This document shows positions 43,763 through 52,609 of a stretch of 64,000 bases of DNA, one piece after another. This DNA is from Fluviibacter phosphoraccumulans_A (GTDB lineage: Bacteria > Pseudomonadota > Gammaproteobacteria > Burkholderiales > Rhodocyclaceae). Each line of letters starts with the position of its first letter. The first letter of the stretch is position 1. The stretch lies in the NCBI GenBank assembly GCA_036287865.1, contig CP126743.1:1550001-1614000 (forward strand). The letters run 5' to 3'. The notes under the pieces were generated by a model, which worked only from the letters and a program-made list of their open reading frames with translations, was not told the origin of the DNA and did not search any database. The position numbers and the translations under genes were made by a program.

Positions 43763-45307
43763 ATGACTGAATTGATTGCGGAAGAAACACCGCCGACCCC
43801 GACATTTGCTGAATTGGGTCTTGATCCTGCCATCGTGCGGGCGATTACCGATACGGGTTACACCACACCCACCCCTATCCAGGCTGCTGCGATTCCGGTC
43901 GTTGTGACTGGCAAAGATCTCAAAGCCTGTGCACAAACCGGTACCGGTAAAACGGCCGCTTTTAGCTTGCCACTTCTACAACGCCTGCTGCCTCATACCA
44001 ACAGCAGCACGTCTCCGGCCAAGCATCCGGTGCGGGCACTGATTCTTACGCCAACCCGAGAGCTGGCCATTCAGGTCTACGACAACCTGAAAGAATACGG
44101 CAAATACCTCCCCTACCGCATTGTCTGCGTCTATGGTGGCACCGATATCAAGCCACAGATCGCTGAATTGAAGCTCGGCGTTGAATTCCTGGTCGCCACG
44201 CCCGGCCGGTTCCTGGACCTGGTAGAACAGAAGGCCGTCAGCCTGCATTCCGTTCAGGCTCTGGTTCTGGACGAAGCCGACCGGATGCTGGATATGGGCT
44301 TCATCCCGGATATCCAGCGCATTCTGAATATGCTGCCTAAAACACGGCAGGGGCTACTGTTCTCAGCCACCTTCTCTACAGAAATCCAGCGGCTGGCCGA
44401 TACCATACTGCAAAATCCTGAATACATCGAGGTTGCCAAACGCAACAGCGTTTCCGAGACAATTACCCATCAGGTGCACCCAGTCGCCGAATCGCGCAAA
44501 ATGGCCCTGCTGGTAAATCTGCTCCGTACCGGCACCATGAATCAGGCATTGGTCTTTGTGCGCACCAAACAAGGTTGCAGCCGCCTGGCACGTTCACTGC
44601 AGTACTCCGGTATCAAATCTGACGCGATTCACAGTGATAAATCGCAGTCTGAGCGCATGAAAGCGCTTAACGCGTTCAAGAACGGCGAAATACAAACCCT
44701 GGTTGCAACCGATGTGGCTGCCCGCGGCATTGATATCGAAGAGCTGCCCTTTGTCGTTAACTATGAGCTACCCCATACACCGGAAGATTATGTGCACCGG
44801 ATTGGCCGTACCGGCCGCGCCGGCAACCTGGGCAATGCCTTATCACTCGTTAGCGTGGATGAAACCGGTTATCTCGCCGATATTGAAAAACTAATCAACA
44901 AATCGATTACGCAGAACATTGTGCCGGGCTTCGAGCCCGAGCCGGATTGGGAATATCCACCCACCGGCAAAAAGCGCGTACGCAGTGCGCTGAATACGCA
45001 ACGGCCACAGGACAAACCACAAGAACGCTCCCGCCGCGAAGCTGAAGGCCGCCGCGAACGTGACCAGCGTCTAGAAAGCAGAGAACGTAGTGATGCGTAT
45101 AACCGGCGCCGCCCAGCGGCTGGTTATACCCCACCGCGTTTAACCAAGGTGGCTGCAGACGACTTTGATTTCACCAAGCCGTATGAGTCGGGCGGCACGG
45201 AGTCGACCTCAGCGCCTGCATCAGCCACCATGGCCACGCAGCCCACACGACGCCCAGCACGGATGGTTGCCGCTCTATTGGGTGGTATCAAAAAACCTCA
45301 ACCTTAA
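43763..45307 (+). CDS. rhlE: DEAD-box RNA helicase (RhlE type)
   Basis: ATP-dependent RNA helicase of 514 residues, acting in RNA remodelling, ribosome assembly or decay. Motifs in order: Q motif TPTPIQ, AQTGTGKTAAFSLP (Walker A), PTRELA, DEAD, SAT (LLFSATF), ARGID (VAARGIDIE) and HRIGRTGR. The C-terminal tail is long, basic and Arg-rich (RSRREAEGRRERDQR). The ATG at 43763 fits the family start MTELIAEETPPTPTFAEL; a TATAAT box lies only 7 bases upstream. The frame is intact. Confidence 0.93.
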   Translation: MTELIAEETPPTPTFAELGLDPAIVRAITDTGYTTPTPIQAAAIPVVVTGKDLKACAQTGTGKTAAFSLPLLQRLLPHTNSSTSPAKHPVRALILTPTRELAIQVYDNLKEYGKYLPYRIVCVYGGTDIKPQIAELKLGVEFLVATPGRFLDLVEQKAVSLHSVQALVLDEADRMLDMGFIPDIQRILNMLPKTRQGLLFSATFSTEIQRLADTILQNPEYIEVAKRNSVSETITHQVHPVAESRKMALLVNLLRTGTMNQALVFVRTKQGCSRLARSLQYSGIKSDAIHSDKSQSERMKALNAFKNGEIQTLVATDVAARGIDIEELPFVVNYELPHTPEDYVHRIGRTGRAGNLGNALSLVSVDETGYLADIEKLINKSITQNIVPGFEPEPDWEYPPTGKKRVRSALNTQRPQDKPQERSRREAEGRRERDQRLESRERSDAYNRRRPAAGYTPPRLTKVAADDFDFTKPYESGGTESTSAPASATMATQPTRRPARMVAALLGGIKKPQP

Positions 45308-45325
45308 TCACTAACGGAATTGATC

Positions 45326-45889
45326 ATGGGAAACCGACTGAGCAAGATCGTGACACGCACCGGTGATAGCGGCACCACTGGCCTAGGCGATGGCTCCCGC
45401 GTTGGCAAAGACAGCCCCCGTATCGACACCCTGGGCGAGCTGGATGAGCTGAATTCATCCATTGGCGTATTGCTGGCGGAACCACTCCCAGAACCACTTG
45501 GCGCTCAAATTCGTGAATGCCTCATCACCGTTCAGAATCACCTATTCGACCTGGGCGGTGAAATCTGCATCCCCGGACACAAAAGCATTAGTAAGGATCA
45601 CGTAACCTTGCTCGAAGGCTGGACAGAGACCTACAATGCAGATTTGCCCGCACTCAAGGAATTCATCCTGCCGGGCGGCACCCGCCCTGCTGCGCTGGCG
45701 CACCTATCACGCACCATCTGCCGACGCGCAGAACGCTCCATCGTTCACCTCGGTCACAACGAGGCGGTTTCGGTTCATGCGCGCCAATACCTGAACCGTT
45801 TATCCGATCTGCTCTTTGTCCTGGGACGCACACTTAATCGCGCCGGTGGCCAAGGCGATATTCTCTGGCAAAACACCCGCGGCCGCTAA
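45326..45889 (+). CDS. Cob(I)alamin adenosyltransferase (PduO type)
   Basis: Transfers the adenosyl group of ATP to cob(I)alamin. The 187 residues have the N-terminal ATP loop TRTGDSGTTGLGDGSRVGKDS, the GELDELNSSIGVLL helix, and the C-terminal SRTICRRAERSIVHL and LNRLSDLLFVLGR segments of the PduO/MMAB family. It follows the helicase gene by 18 bases and ends at a strong terminator. The frame is intact. Confidence 0.94.
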   Translation: MGNRLSKIVTRTGDSGTTGLGDGSRVGKDSPRIDTLGELDELNSSIGVLLAEPLPEPLGAQIRECLITVQNHLFDLGGEICIPGHKSISKDHVTLLEGWTETYNADLPALKEFILPGGTRPAALAHLSRTICRRAERSIVHLGHNEAVSVHARQYLNRLSDLLFVLGRTLNRAGGQGDILWQNTRGR

Positions 45890-45907
45890 AACACCGCTCA
45901 CAAAAAC

Positions 45908-45939
45908 AAAGGCCCGGTCTTTCGATCCGGGCCTTTTGC
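45908..45939. terminator. Bidirectional terminator
   Basis: AAAGGCCCGG / CCGGGCCTTT stem with loop TCTTTCGAT and flanking A and T runs, between the convergent adenosyltransferase and aroG genes. On the minus strand it starts within 20 bases of the premature end of aroG. Confidence 0.9.
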
Positions 45940-45955
45940 TTTAAAGCATGCCGTA

Positions 45956-46850
45956 TTATTTTTCGGCCATCGCCAGCTGTGCTGCCACATCCGTGCTAAC
46001 TTCCATCTGACGCTGATATTCCTTACGGCTATTACCGTGAGAGAAATCAATCATCACGCGCGCAGGGATACCCGCCTTGGCCATATCCGTACAGGCTGCA
46101 TCATAGTTGGGCTCTTTGCCGCCACGCAGAATGACATGGCAATCTTCATTACCCAATGTCTGCACAATCGCAGCGTGACCCGACTTGGTCACTAATAAAA
46201 AGTGGTGCGGCGACTGTGCCGAACGAATCGCATCCAGGGCAATACGCACATTGCCATCCGTACCATTCTTGAAGCCGACAGTGCATGAGAGACCAGAGGC
46301 CAGCTCACGGTGCACCTGGGACTCTGTTGTACGCGCACCAATGGCACCCCCAACTGATCAGATCGCCCACGTATTGCGGGATAATCATGTCAATGAACTC
46401 TGTCGCACAGGGCAGACCAATCGTGTTGACATCGAGCAGCAGCTTGCGCGCACGGCGCAGGCCTTCGTTGATGTCAAAACTGTTATCCAGGTGCTGATCG
46501 TTAATCAGTCCCTTCCAGCCCACTGTGGTACGCGGCTTCTCAAAATAGACAAGCATCACAACCAGCAGGTCATCCGACAACCGCTCAGCTTCAACGGCCA
46601 GGCGACGCGCATAATCCAACGCCATTTCAGGATCGTGAATCGAACAAGGCCCGATCACCACGACCAGACGATCATCCGCACCATGCAACACACGATGAAT
46701 ACCATGACGAGCTGCCGTAACGCGTTGTGCTACCGACGCGCTCACCGGAAATGCATTTAGCACATTGGCCGGTGGTGCTAATTCGCTAATCGCCCCGATA
46801 CGCACATCATCGGTACTGAATGGCGTTGTTGTATTTTTCGTTTCAACCAT
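45956..46850 (-). pseudogene. aroG: DAHP synthase (class I), frameshifted and missing its C-terminus
   Basis: First enzyme of aromatic amino-acid synthesis. The 5' frame starts MVETKNTTTPFSTDDVRIG and holds VVIGPCSIHDPEMALDYA and FEKPRTTVGWKGLIND. It leaves the correct frame at LISWG near 46345, where five G occur and four would keep the frame (ISWGAIGARTTESQVHRELASG). The 3' frame holds SGLSCTVGFKNGTDG and VILRGGKEPNYD, and stops after MEVSTDVAAQLAMAEK. Intact enzymes have about 60-65 further residues (the VESHLVEG and SITDACIGW segments), so there is also a 3' deletion reaching the terminator. It follows leuA by 18 bases. Confidence 0.9.
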
Positions 46851-46868
46851 GATCGTTTCCGGAATGTC

Positions 46869-48413
46869 TCAAACGCCTTCTTGCGGATTCAGTTTTGCCG
46901 GCTCGTTATGCAAACGATTCAAGGCATTGAGATATGCCTTGACGGATGCAATAACGATATCGGTGTCGGCACCGCTACCATTCACCACACGGCCGCCTTT
47001 AGACAAACGCACCGCAACATCGCCCTGGGCATCGGTACCCGAAGTGATGTTATTCACCGAATACAACAGCAATTCGCTACCGCTATTCAACACTGACTCG
47101 ATCGCCTTGAACGTGGCATCGACCGGACCGGAACCCGTAGACTCGGCCTTCTTTTCTTCGCCACCGACCGACAAGGTCAAACGAGCAACTGGCGTCTCAC
47201 CGGTTTCCGATGTGACTTGTGAATAAGTGAGCTTGTAGTGTTCGGCTTCCGACGCTACCGCTTCATCCGACAACAAGGCCTGAAGATCTTCATCAAAGAT
47301 CTCATGCTTCTTATCGGCCAATTCTTTGAATCTTGCAAAAGCCGAATTCAAAGCCTCTTCGCTGTCGAGCACCACACCCAGTTCATTCAAACGTGATTTG
47401 AATGCATTACGACCCGAGTGCTTACCAAGCACCAGCTTGTTCTGCGACCAACCCACATCTTCAGCACGCATGATCTCGTAGGTTTCGCGGTGCTTAAGCA
47501 CGCCATCCTGGTGAATACCGGATTCATGGGCAAACGCGTTCGCACCCACAATGGCTTTATTCGGCTGGACCGGATAACCAGTGATCTGCGAGATGAGCTT
47601 TGAGGCCGGCACGATCTGCGTGGTATCAATCTTGGTTTCTACCGGGAAGATATCGGCACGCGTGCGCACCGCCATCACCACTTCTTCAAGGGACGCATTA
47701 CCGGCACGCTCGCCGAGGCTGTTGACCGTACATTCCACCTGGCGTGCACCTGCCATCACGGCAGCCAGTGAGTTGGCCACGGCCAAGCCAAGGTCATTAT
47801 GGCAATGCACGGACCAGACTACCTTGTCTGAACCGGGCACACGCTCAATCAGCTGACGAATGGTTTCGGCATACTGGCCCGGCACGTTGTAACCCACGGT
47901 ATCCGGCACATTCAATGTGGTTGCACCGGCTTTGATCACGGCCTCGAACACGCGGCAGAGAAAATCGATATCCGAACGACCTGCGTCTTCTGCCGAAAAC
48001 TCTACATCATCGGTATATTCACGGGCCCAACCAATGGCTTTAACAGCCTGCTCAACCACCTGATCCGGCGTCATGCGGAGCTTCTTTTCCATATGGATCG
48101 GGCTGGTAGCAATAAAGGTATGCACACGTTTACGCGGTACTGGCGCAATCGCTTCGCCCGCACGACGAATATCATTCTCGTTGGCACGGGCCAACGAACA
48201 GATCGTCGATTCACGAATCACCTGGGCAATCGAGTTAATCGAATCAAAATCACCGGGCGATGCGGCCGCAAAACCGGCTTCGATCACGTCCACGCGCATA
48301 CGTTCCAGTTGACGCGCCACACGGATCTTTTCGTCTTTGGTCATCGATGCGCCCGGGCTCTGTTCGCCATCACGCAATGTGGTATCAAAAATAATCAATT
48401 GGTCTTTTTTCAT
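46869..48413 (-). CDS. leuA: 2-isopropylmalate synthase
   Basis: First committed step of leucine synthesis, condensing acetyl-CoA with 2-ketoisovalerate. The 514 residues match the long form. They include the signature FDTTLRDGEQSPGASMT with metal-binding Asp, VPDTVGYNVPGQYAE, WSVHCHNDLGLAVANSLAAVMAG with the metal His pair, and a C-terminal LeuA dimer domain that binds leucine for feedback inhibition. Upstream is a candidate attenuator leader (48414-48640); downstream is the broken aroG. The frame is intact. Confidence 0.97.
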   Translation of the reverse strand: MKKDQLIIFDTTLRDGEQSPGASMTKDEKIRVARQLERMRVDVIEAGFAAASPGDFDSINSIAQVIRESTICSLARANENDIRRAGEAIAPVPRKRVHTFIATSPIHMEKKLRMTPDQVVEQAVKAIGWAREYTDDVEFSAEDAGRSDIDFLCRVFEAVIKAGATTLNVPDTVGYNVPGQYAETIRQLIERVPGSDKVVWSVHCHNDLGLAVANSLAAVMAGARQVECTVNSLGERAGNASLEEVVMAVRTRADIFPVETKIDTTQIVPASKLISQITGYPVQPNKAIVGANAFAHESGIHQDGVLKHRETYEIMRAEDVGWSQNKLVLGKHSGRNAFKSRLNELGVVLDSEEALNSAFARFKELADKKHEIFDEDLQALLSDEAVASEAEHYKLTYSQVTSETGETPVARLTLSVGGEEKKAESTGSGPVDATFKAIESVLNSGSELLLYSVNNITSGTDAQGDVAVRLSKGGRVVNGSGADTDIVIASVKAYLNALNRLHNEPAKLNPQEGV

Positions 48414-48520
48414 GTCAGGCTCCTGAAGGCCGGGTCATTCTTAACCCAACCCGAATTCAATCTTGGGGTATTCCGAAAATTCGCGAAAACTTCGGAACAG
48501 TCTTTAGCAATGGGGGATGT

Positions 48521-48640
48521 TTAATATGTGCGCGCCACGCGCAGCAGCGAACGTGCACCCAGTAGCAGGTGCAGCCAATATGTCGCCCGACCACCCGAGA
48601 TGGCCTTTTGAGCGAGAAGCATCGTGTACATTGCAGACAT
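48521..48640 (-). promoter_or_regulatory. Candidate leucine leader peptide upstream of leuA
   Basis: A 39-codon ORF on the leuA strand reads MSAMYTMLLAQKAISGG and ends with a Leu-rich part (YWLHLLLGARSLLRVARTY). Eight of 39 codons are Leu, including CTG CTA CTG and CTG CTG runs. It is followed by a hairpin at 48471-48497 (TTCCGAA ... TTCGGAA) and then the leuA start at 48413. A TATATT box lies about 12 bases before its ATG. The arrangement suits transcription attenuation by leucyl-tRNA supply, but no clear T-run terminator was found. Confidence 0.45.
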
Positions 48641-48737
48641 GGGTTGTAATATAAGCCCTAGAAGCGTTGCTGGCAATTGTTTTTGCCTATAACTTCAATA
48701 GCTTCGGCCCATCCGGGGCTGCTGCAGGAGAAATCGC

Positions 48738-49280
48738 ATGAAATTGGATGCCAACCGATCCCTACTGCTCATTATCGACCTGCAGGAACGGCTGCTGCCC
48801 GCCATAGACGCAGGCGAAAACGTTGTGAATCATACCGCCTGGCTGATTGGCGTTGCCCGTCAGCTCCGGGTTCCGGTACTGCTGACCGAACAGTACCCGC
48901 AAGGCCTGGGCCCTACCGCCCCAGCCATCGCCCAATTGATCAATCCCGAAGAGCGGATCGAAAAAATCCACTTTTCAGCCGTTGCCGAAGGCAATCTATT
49001 CAACCACCCGGACGCACAACGCAAACAGTGGGTTATTTGCGGCACCGAGTCCCATGTCTGCGTCCAACAGACCGTACTCGACCTTCTGGCAGCCGGCCGA
49101 CAGGTCTGTGTGGTCGAAGAGGCCGTTGGCTCAAGACAGGCACACGACAAAGCACTGGCACTGGCACGTATGCGCCAGCATGGTGCCGATATTGTTTCTC
49201 GCGAGATGGTGGCCTTCGAGTGGCTCAATCAGGCGAACACGCCCGAGTTCCGGGCGGTACTCAAAGCGTTTATTCGCTGA
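48738..49280 (+). CDS. Isochorismatase-family cysteine hydrolase
   Basis: A 180-residue hydrolase of the isochorismatase-like fold. The catalytic triad is visible as Asp in LLLIIDLQERLL, Lys in EKIHFSAVAEG, and Cys in CGTESHVCVQQT. Proteins of this subgroup (YcaC-like) have unknown substrates. It is transcribed divergently from the leuA leader, so 48641-48737 must hold promoters for both directions. Its end converges on the thioredoxin-like gene with an 11-base overlap. The frame is intact. Confidence 0.88.
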   Translation: MKLDANRSLLLIIDLQERLLPAIDAGENVVNHTAWLIGVARQLRVPVLLTEQYPQGLGPTAPAIAQLINPEERIEKIHFSAVAEGNLFNHPDAQRKQWVICGTESHVCVQQTVLDLLAAGRQVCVVEEAVGSRQAHDKALALARMRQHGADIVSREMVAFEWLNQANTPEFRAVLKAFIR

Positions 49281-49590
49281 GTTTATTAAAGCCGGCGTCC
49301 ACTTCGGCTTGTGTCGTTGCCCGGATAACACGGGCAGCTTCATTACCGTCCTGCATAAAAATCAGCGCCGGCCAAAGTTTTACGGCAAAAGTCCGCCCTA
49401 AACGGCGGCCCTTGCCGTCTTTTATCCGCAGGTGCTGCATCCCGGGATAGCGCTTAAGAGCATCCGCCACCAGCGGCTGCACCGCCTGACAATGCGGGCA
49501 TTCGTTGATATCGAACTCCAACACTACCGGGCCACGCATGGCATCAACTTCGTCGTGGGTTGGTTCTGGCGTAAAGGGAACTGTGGACAT
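49270..49590 (-). CDS. Thioredoxin-like protein
   Basis: The 106 residues from MSTVPFTPEPTHDEVDAM have a thioredoxin fold: VVLEFDINECPHCQAVQPLV with a CPHC active site preceded by Glu rather than Trp, and the cis-Pro segment FAVKLWPALIFMQDG. No signal peptide, so it is cytosolic. The redox partner is unknown. It lies between the isochorismatase-like gene (convergent) and rlhA (divergent). Confidence 0.85.
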   Translation of the reverse strand: MSTVPFTPEPTHDEVDAMRGPVVLEFDINECPHCQAVQPLVADALKRYPGMQHLRIKDGKGRRLGRTFAVKLWPALIFMQDGNEAARVIRATTQAEVDAGFNKLSE

Positions 49591-49628
49591 GGCGCACTCC
49601 TGAACAATCAAGCGCTATCATAGCGCCC

Positions 49629-51564
49629 ATGCTGCCTCATCATCTAGAACTTCTTGCCCCCGCCCGCGATGCCGACATCGGTATCGAAGCGGTTAACCAT
49701 GGCGCCGATGCCGTCTATATTGGCGGGCCTTCATTCGGCGCCCGCGCCGCCGCGGATAACAGCGTGCAGGATATTGCCCGGCTCGCCCGGTATGCCCACC
49801 GCTTCAACAGCCGCATCTTCGTCACGCTCAATACCATTCTGCGCGACGACGAACTGGAACCGGCACGCAAACTAGCCTGGCAGCTCTACGATGCTGGCGT
49901 CGACGCACTGATCATTCAGGATATGGGGCTTCTGGAGATCGATCTGCCCCCCATACAGCTACACGCCAGCACACAAACCGATATTCGCACGCCGAAAAAA
50001 GCCCGATTCATGCAGGACTGCGGCCTATCCCAGATCGTACTGGCGCGCGAGCTGACGCTGCCACAGATTGAGGCGATTGATGCCGCACTCGGTCCGTGTA
50101 ATGCGCCTGACCGTGCCGTGCTGGAGTTCTTTATTCACGATGCATTGTGCGTTGCCTACAGTGGCCTCTGCTACATCAGCCACGCCCATACCGGGCGAAG
50201 TGCCAACCGGGGCCGATTGTTCGCAGGCCTGCCGCCTGCCTTATGAAGTGAAAGATGCGCAGGGACGTATTGTCGCCCACAACAAACACGTACTTTCGAT
50301 GAAAGATAACAATCAGAGCGACAATCTGCGCGCACTGATTGATGCCGGCATCCGCAGCTTCAAGATCGAAGGCCGCTATAAAGACATGGCCTACGTCAAA
50401 AACATCACGGCACACTACTGCCTGTTACTAGACGAAATTCTGGATGAGCGCCCGGAGCTGGCCCGCAGCTCGAGCGGTCACAGCACCTTCAGCTTTACGC
50501 CGGATCCCAACCAGAATTTCAACCGGGAATTCACCGATTACTTTGTGCAAGGGCGCAAGGACGATATCGGCGCTTTTGATACCCCAAAGGAACTCACCAC
50601 AAACGAGCCGGATACGCAGCTGAATAATGGTGATGGTCTCTGCTATTACGACCTCCAGAAAACTCTGGTTGGCCTACAGATCAACCGCGCCGAACCAACC
50701 GGCCAACCCGGTGTCTAGAAACTCTGGCCCAAAGACCCCATAGCCAGCTTCAAAGATCTGCGCCCGGATGTGCTAGTGAACCGTAACCGGAATATGCAAT
50801 GGACGCGCACGCTGGATAAGAAATCCGCCGAACGGCTGATCGATCTGTACATCGCCCTACGCGACGATGGGCAGAGCCTAACACTGGAACTGATGGATGC
50901 AGATGGCCTGAGCGGCAGCGCCGCGCTTGGTGGACCTTTTCAGATTGCCAACGACCCGGCGCAATCCGAAACCAAACTTCGAGATGGCCTGCAGCGTCTG
51001 GGAGAGACGATTTTCAAACCGGTAAGCGTCACACTCAATCTATCGCAACCCTGGTTTATACCGGCCTCGCAACCCAATGCCTTGCGACGATCTGCGGTTG
51101 ACGCACTGATAACTGCACGCGATGCGGCCTGGAAACGTCTACCCCGCGCCACCCCGGTTTCACCCCCGGTCACCTACCCGGAAGACTCGCTCAGCTACCT
51201 CGCCAACGTTTTTAATAAACAGGCGCGCGATTTCTATGCCAAACACGGCGTCAAGATCATCGATGCCGCCTATGAGTCGCACGAAGAAGCCGGTGAAGTC
51301 CGCCTGATGATTACGAAGCATTGTGTCCGCTTCTCGCTGAACCTCTGCCCCAAACAGGCCAAGGGAGTTACAGGTATTCAAGGCACGGTACGCGCCGAGC
51401 CGCTCCAACTGATCAATGGCAAAGAGAAACTCACACTCCGCTTTGACTGCAAACCCTGCGAAATGCACGTGATGGGCAAGATCAAACAGAGCGTACTAAA
51501 AGCCGCTGCCGCAAGCCCTGTGACCTTTTACAAAAGTCGCGCAGACGCCAAAAGGGCGCACTAA
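49629..51564 (+). pseudogene. rlhA: U32 peptidase-family 23S rRNA hydroxylation protein, broken twice
   Basis: Matches E. coli YdcP/RlhA, needed for hydroxylation of C2501 in 23S rRNA. Part 1: LELLAPARDADIGIEAVNHGADAVYIGGP, QLHASTQTDIRT and SHAHTGRSANRG. The frame is then lost near 50211, where GGCCGATTG has one C too many; one frame over it continues DCSQACRLPYEVKD and SFKIEGRYKDM. A TAG at 50716-50718 (after QPGV) interrupts the same frame, which goes on KLWPKDPIASF through MITKHCVRFSLNLCPKQAKG and CKPCEMHVMGKIK (iron-sulfur Cys ligands). The middle region is also about 14 residues shorter than in E. coli. Confidence 0.88.
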
Positions 51565-52004
51565 CGCACTACGGGCGCTTTGCTAGCAACCGGTCTAACT
51601 GATTGGCAAACGCCTGAACATCTACCTGCCGGACCGCCAGTATCCACACCGCTACTGCGTAGGCCTTCCATAAAGTTACGCATCGTGAGCCGGCCTTCGA
51701 TATTGCTTTGATTAAGCAACTCCCCTCGCGGATCAATCACATGACCGCCTTTGGCAATGGCCTGTGCCGCCAGTGGAATGTCTGCAGTAATCACCAGGTC
51801 ACCCTGGCCGGCTTCCTGAACGATCCGCTGGTCTGCCGCATCAAAACCCGCTGGCACTTGCAGCGCTCTGATCCACGGCGATGGCGGCACACGCAGCATC
51901 TGGTTGGTAATCAGCACCATAGGCACCTTTGCACGATTCGCCGCCCGATACAGCACTTCCTTAATGGCAACCGGACAAGCGTCTGCATCAACCCAGATTC
52001 TCAT
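51561..52004 (-). CDS. DUF188 (YaiI/YqxD) family protein, C-terminus frameshifted
   Basis: PIN-like-fold protein of unknown function starting MRIWVDADACPVAIKEVLYRAA, with VITADIPLAAQAIAKGG and MRNFMEGLRSSGVDTGGPA, all diagnostic of the family. After GGPA the present frame gives GRCSGVCQSV. One base over, the sequence reads VDVQAFANQLDRLLAKRP and stops at 51569, the family-typical ending, so a one-base insertion near 51630 is likely. The catalytic-like core is complete and may still work. It converges on rlhA. Confidence 0.8.
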   Translation of the reverse strand: MRIWVDADACPVAIKEVLYRAANRAKVPMVLITNQMLRVPPSPWIRALQVPAGFDAADQRIVQEAGQGDLVITADIPLAAQAIAKGGHVIDPRGELLNQSNIEGRLTMRNFMEGLRSSGVDTGGPAGRCSGVCQSVRPVASKAPVVR

Positions 52005-52020
52005 GCATTCGTCCTAATGA

Positions 52021-52047
52021 AAAAGCCCCGGCATTTACCGAGGCTTT
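52021..52047 (-). terminator. Terminator downstream of tRNA-Thr
   Basis: On the minus strand AAAGCCTCGG TAAAT GCCGGGGCTTTTTC forms an imperfect stem ending in a T-run, 10 bases after the tRNA. Confidence 0.6.
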
Positions 52048-52056
52048 GAATGGAGA

Positions 52057-52131
52057 TGGTGCGATGGCCGGAATCGAACTGGTGACCTTCGCATTACGAA
52101 TGCGCTGCTCTACCAACTGAGCTACATCGGC
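52057..52131 (-). tRNA. tRNA-Thr (anticodon CGT), structurally damaged
   Basis: Compared with the E. coli thrW type, the 5' acceptor (GCCGATG), D-arm and anticodon arm (loop TTCGTAA, anticodon CGT) are normal. The T-stem is ACCAG against CCGGC, giving two A-C mismatches where GCCGG would pair perfectly. The 3' acceptor strand is CATCGC, one base short of the expected CATCGGC before ACCA. It is likely non-functional or weak. ACG codons can be read by tRNA-Thr(UGU), so loss is tolerable. Confidence 0.8.
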
Positions 52132-52156
52132 TCCAAGCGCGAGATTATAGCAAAAT

Positions 52157-52609
52157 TTAAGGCAATGGCTCACGGGTAGGCACCCCTGATTGAATGAGCC
52201 AGGCTTGTGCAGCTAATACAGATGGCGCCAGCCTTGCGGACAGATTGAGCGTACTTTCTTCGCCTGTTCTGATGTCTCGCCATTGCATCACAATATTGGT
52301 TTCAACCAACCCCGTTGGGCTTGGCTTCAATTCCCAGCGTCGCTGCATGATGACATCCTGAACCTTAGGTTCATCTGATCCTGTCTGGAGCATACGGCCT
52401 TGGGAAAGCTCAAAGCGCAATGCCTCTAATTTGTCTTCAGCCAACCGAACTGCATTATCGTGCATCACGCTTTCGGCTGTGCCACACAACATATTGAGTT
52501 GCAAACGTGCAAGCCCAAGCAAACCTACCCCGAGAACAACCAAAGCAATCAGAACTTCGATGAGGCTGAACCCACGGGCTAGTGGCGTTTTCAACGCGAT
52601 GCGATTCAT
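52157..52609 (-). CDS. Type IV pilus minor pilin PilV-like
   Basis: The 150 residues have a prepilin leader and hydrophobic helix: LARG followed by FSLIEVLIALVVLGVGLLGL, with cleavage after Gly and Glu at +5. The rest is the globular domain ending VPTREPLP. Its ATG overlaps the PilX-like stop (ATGA). It is the last gene of the cluster and the only one, with PilW, left without an obvious break. Without PilX and PilE its function is doubtful. Confidence 0.8.
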   Translation of the reverse strand: MNRIALKTPLARGFSLIEVLIALVVLGVGLLGLARLQLNMLCGTAESVMHDNAVRLAEDKLEALRFELSQGRMLQTGSDEPKVQDVIMQRRWELKPSPTGLVETNIVMQWRDIRTGEESTLNLSARLAPSVLAAQAWLIQSGVPTREPLP

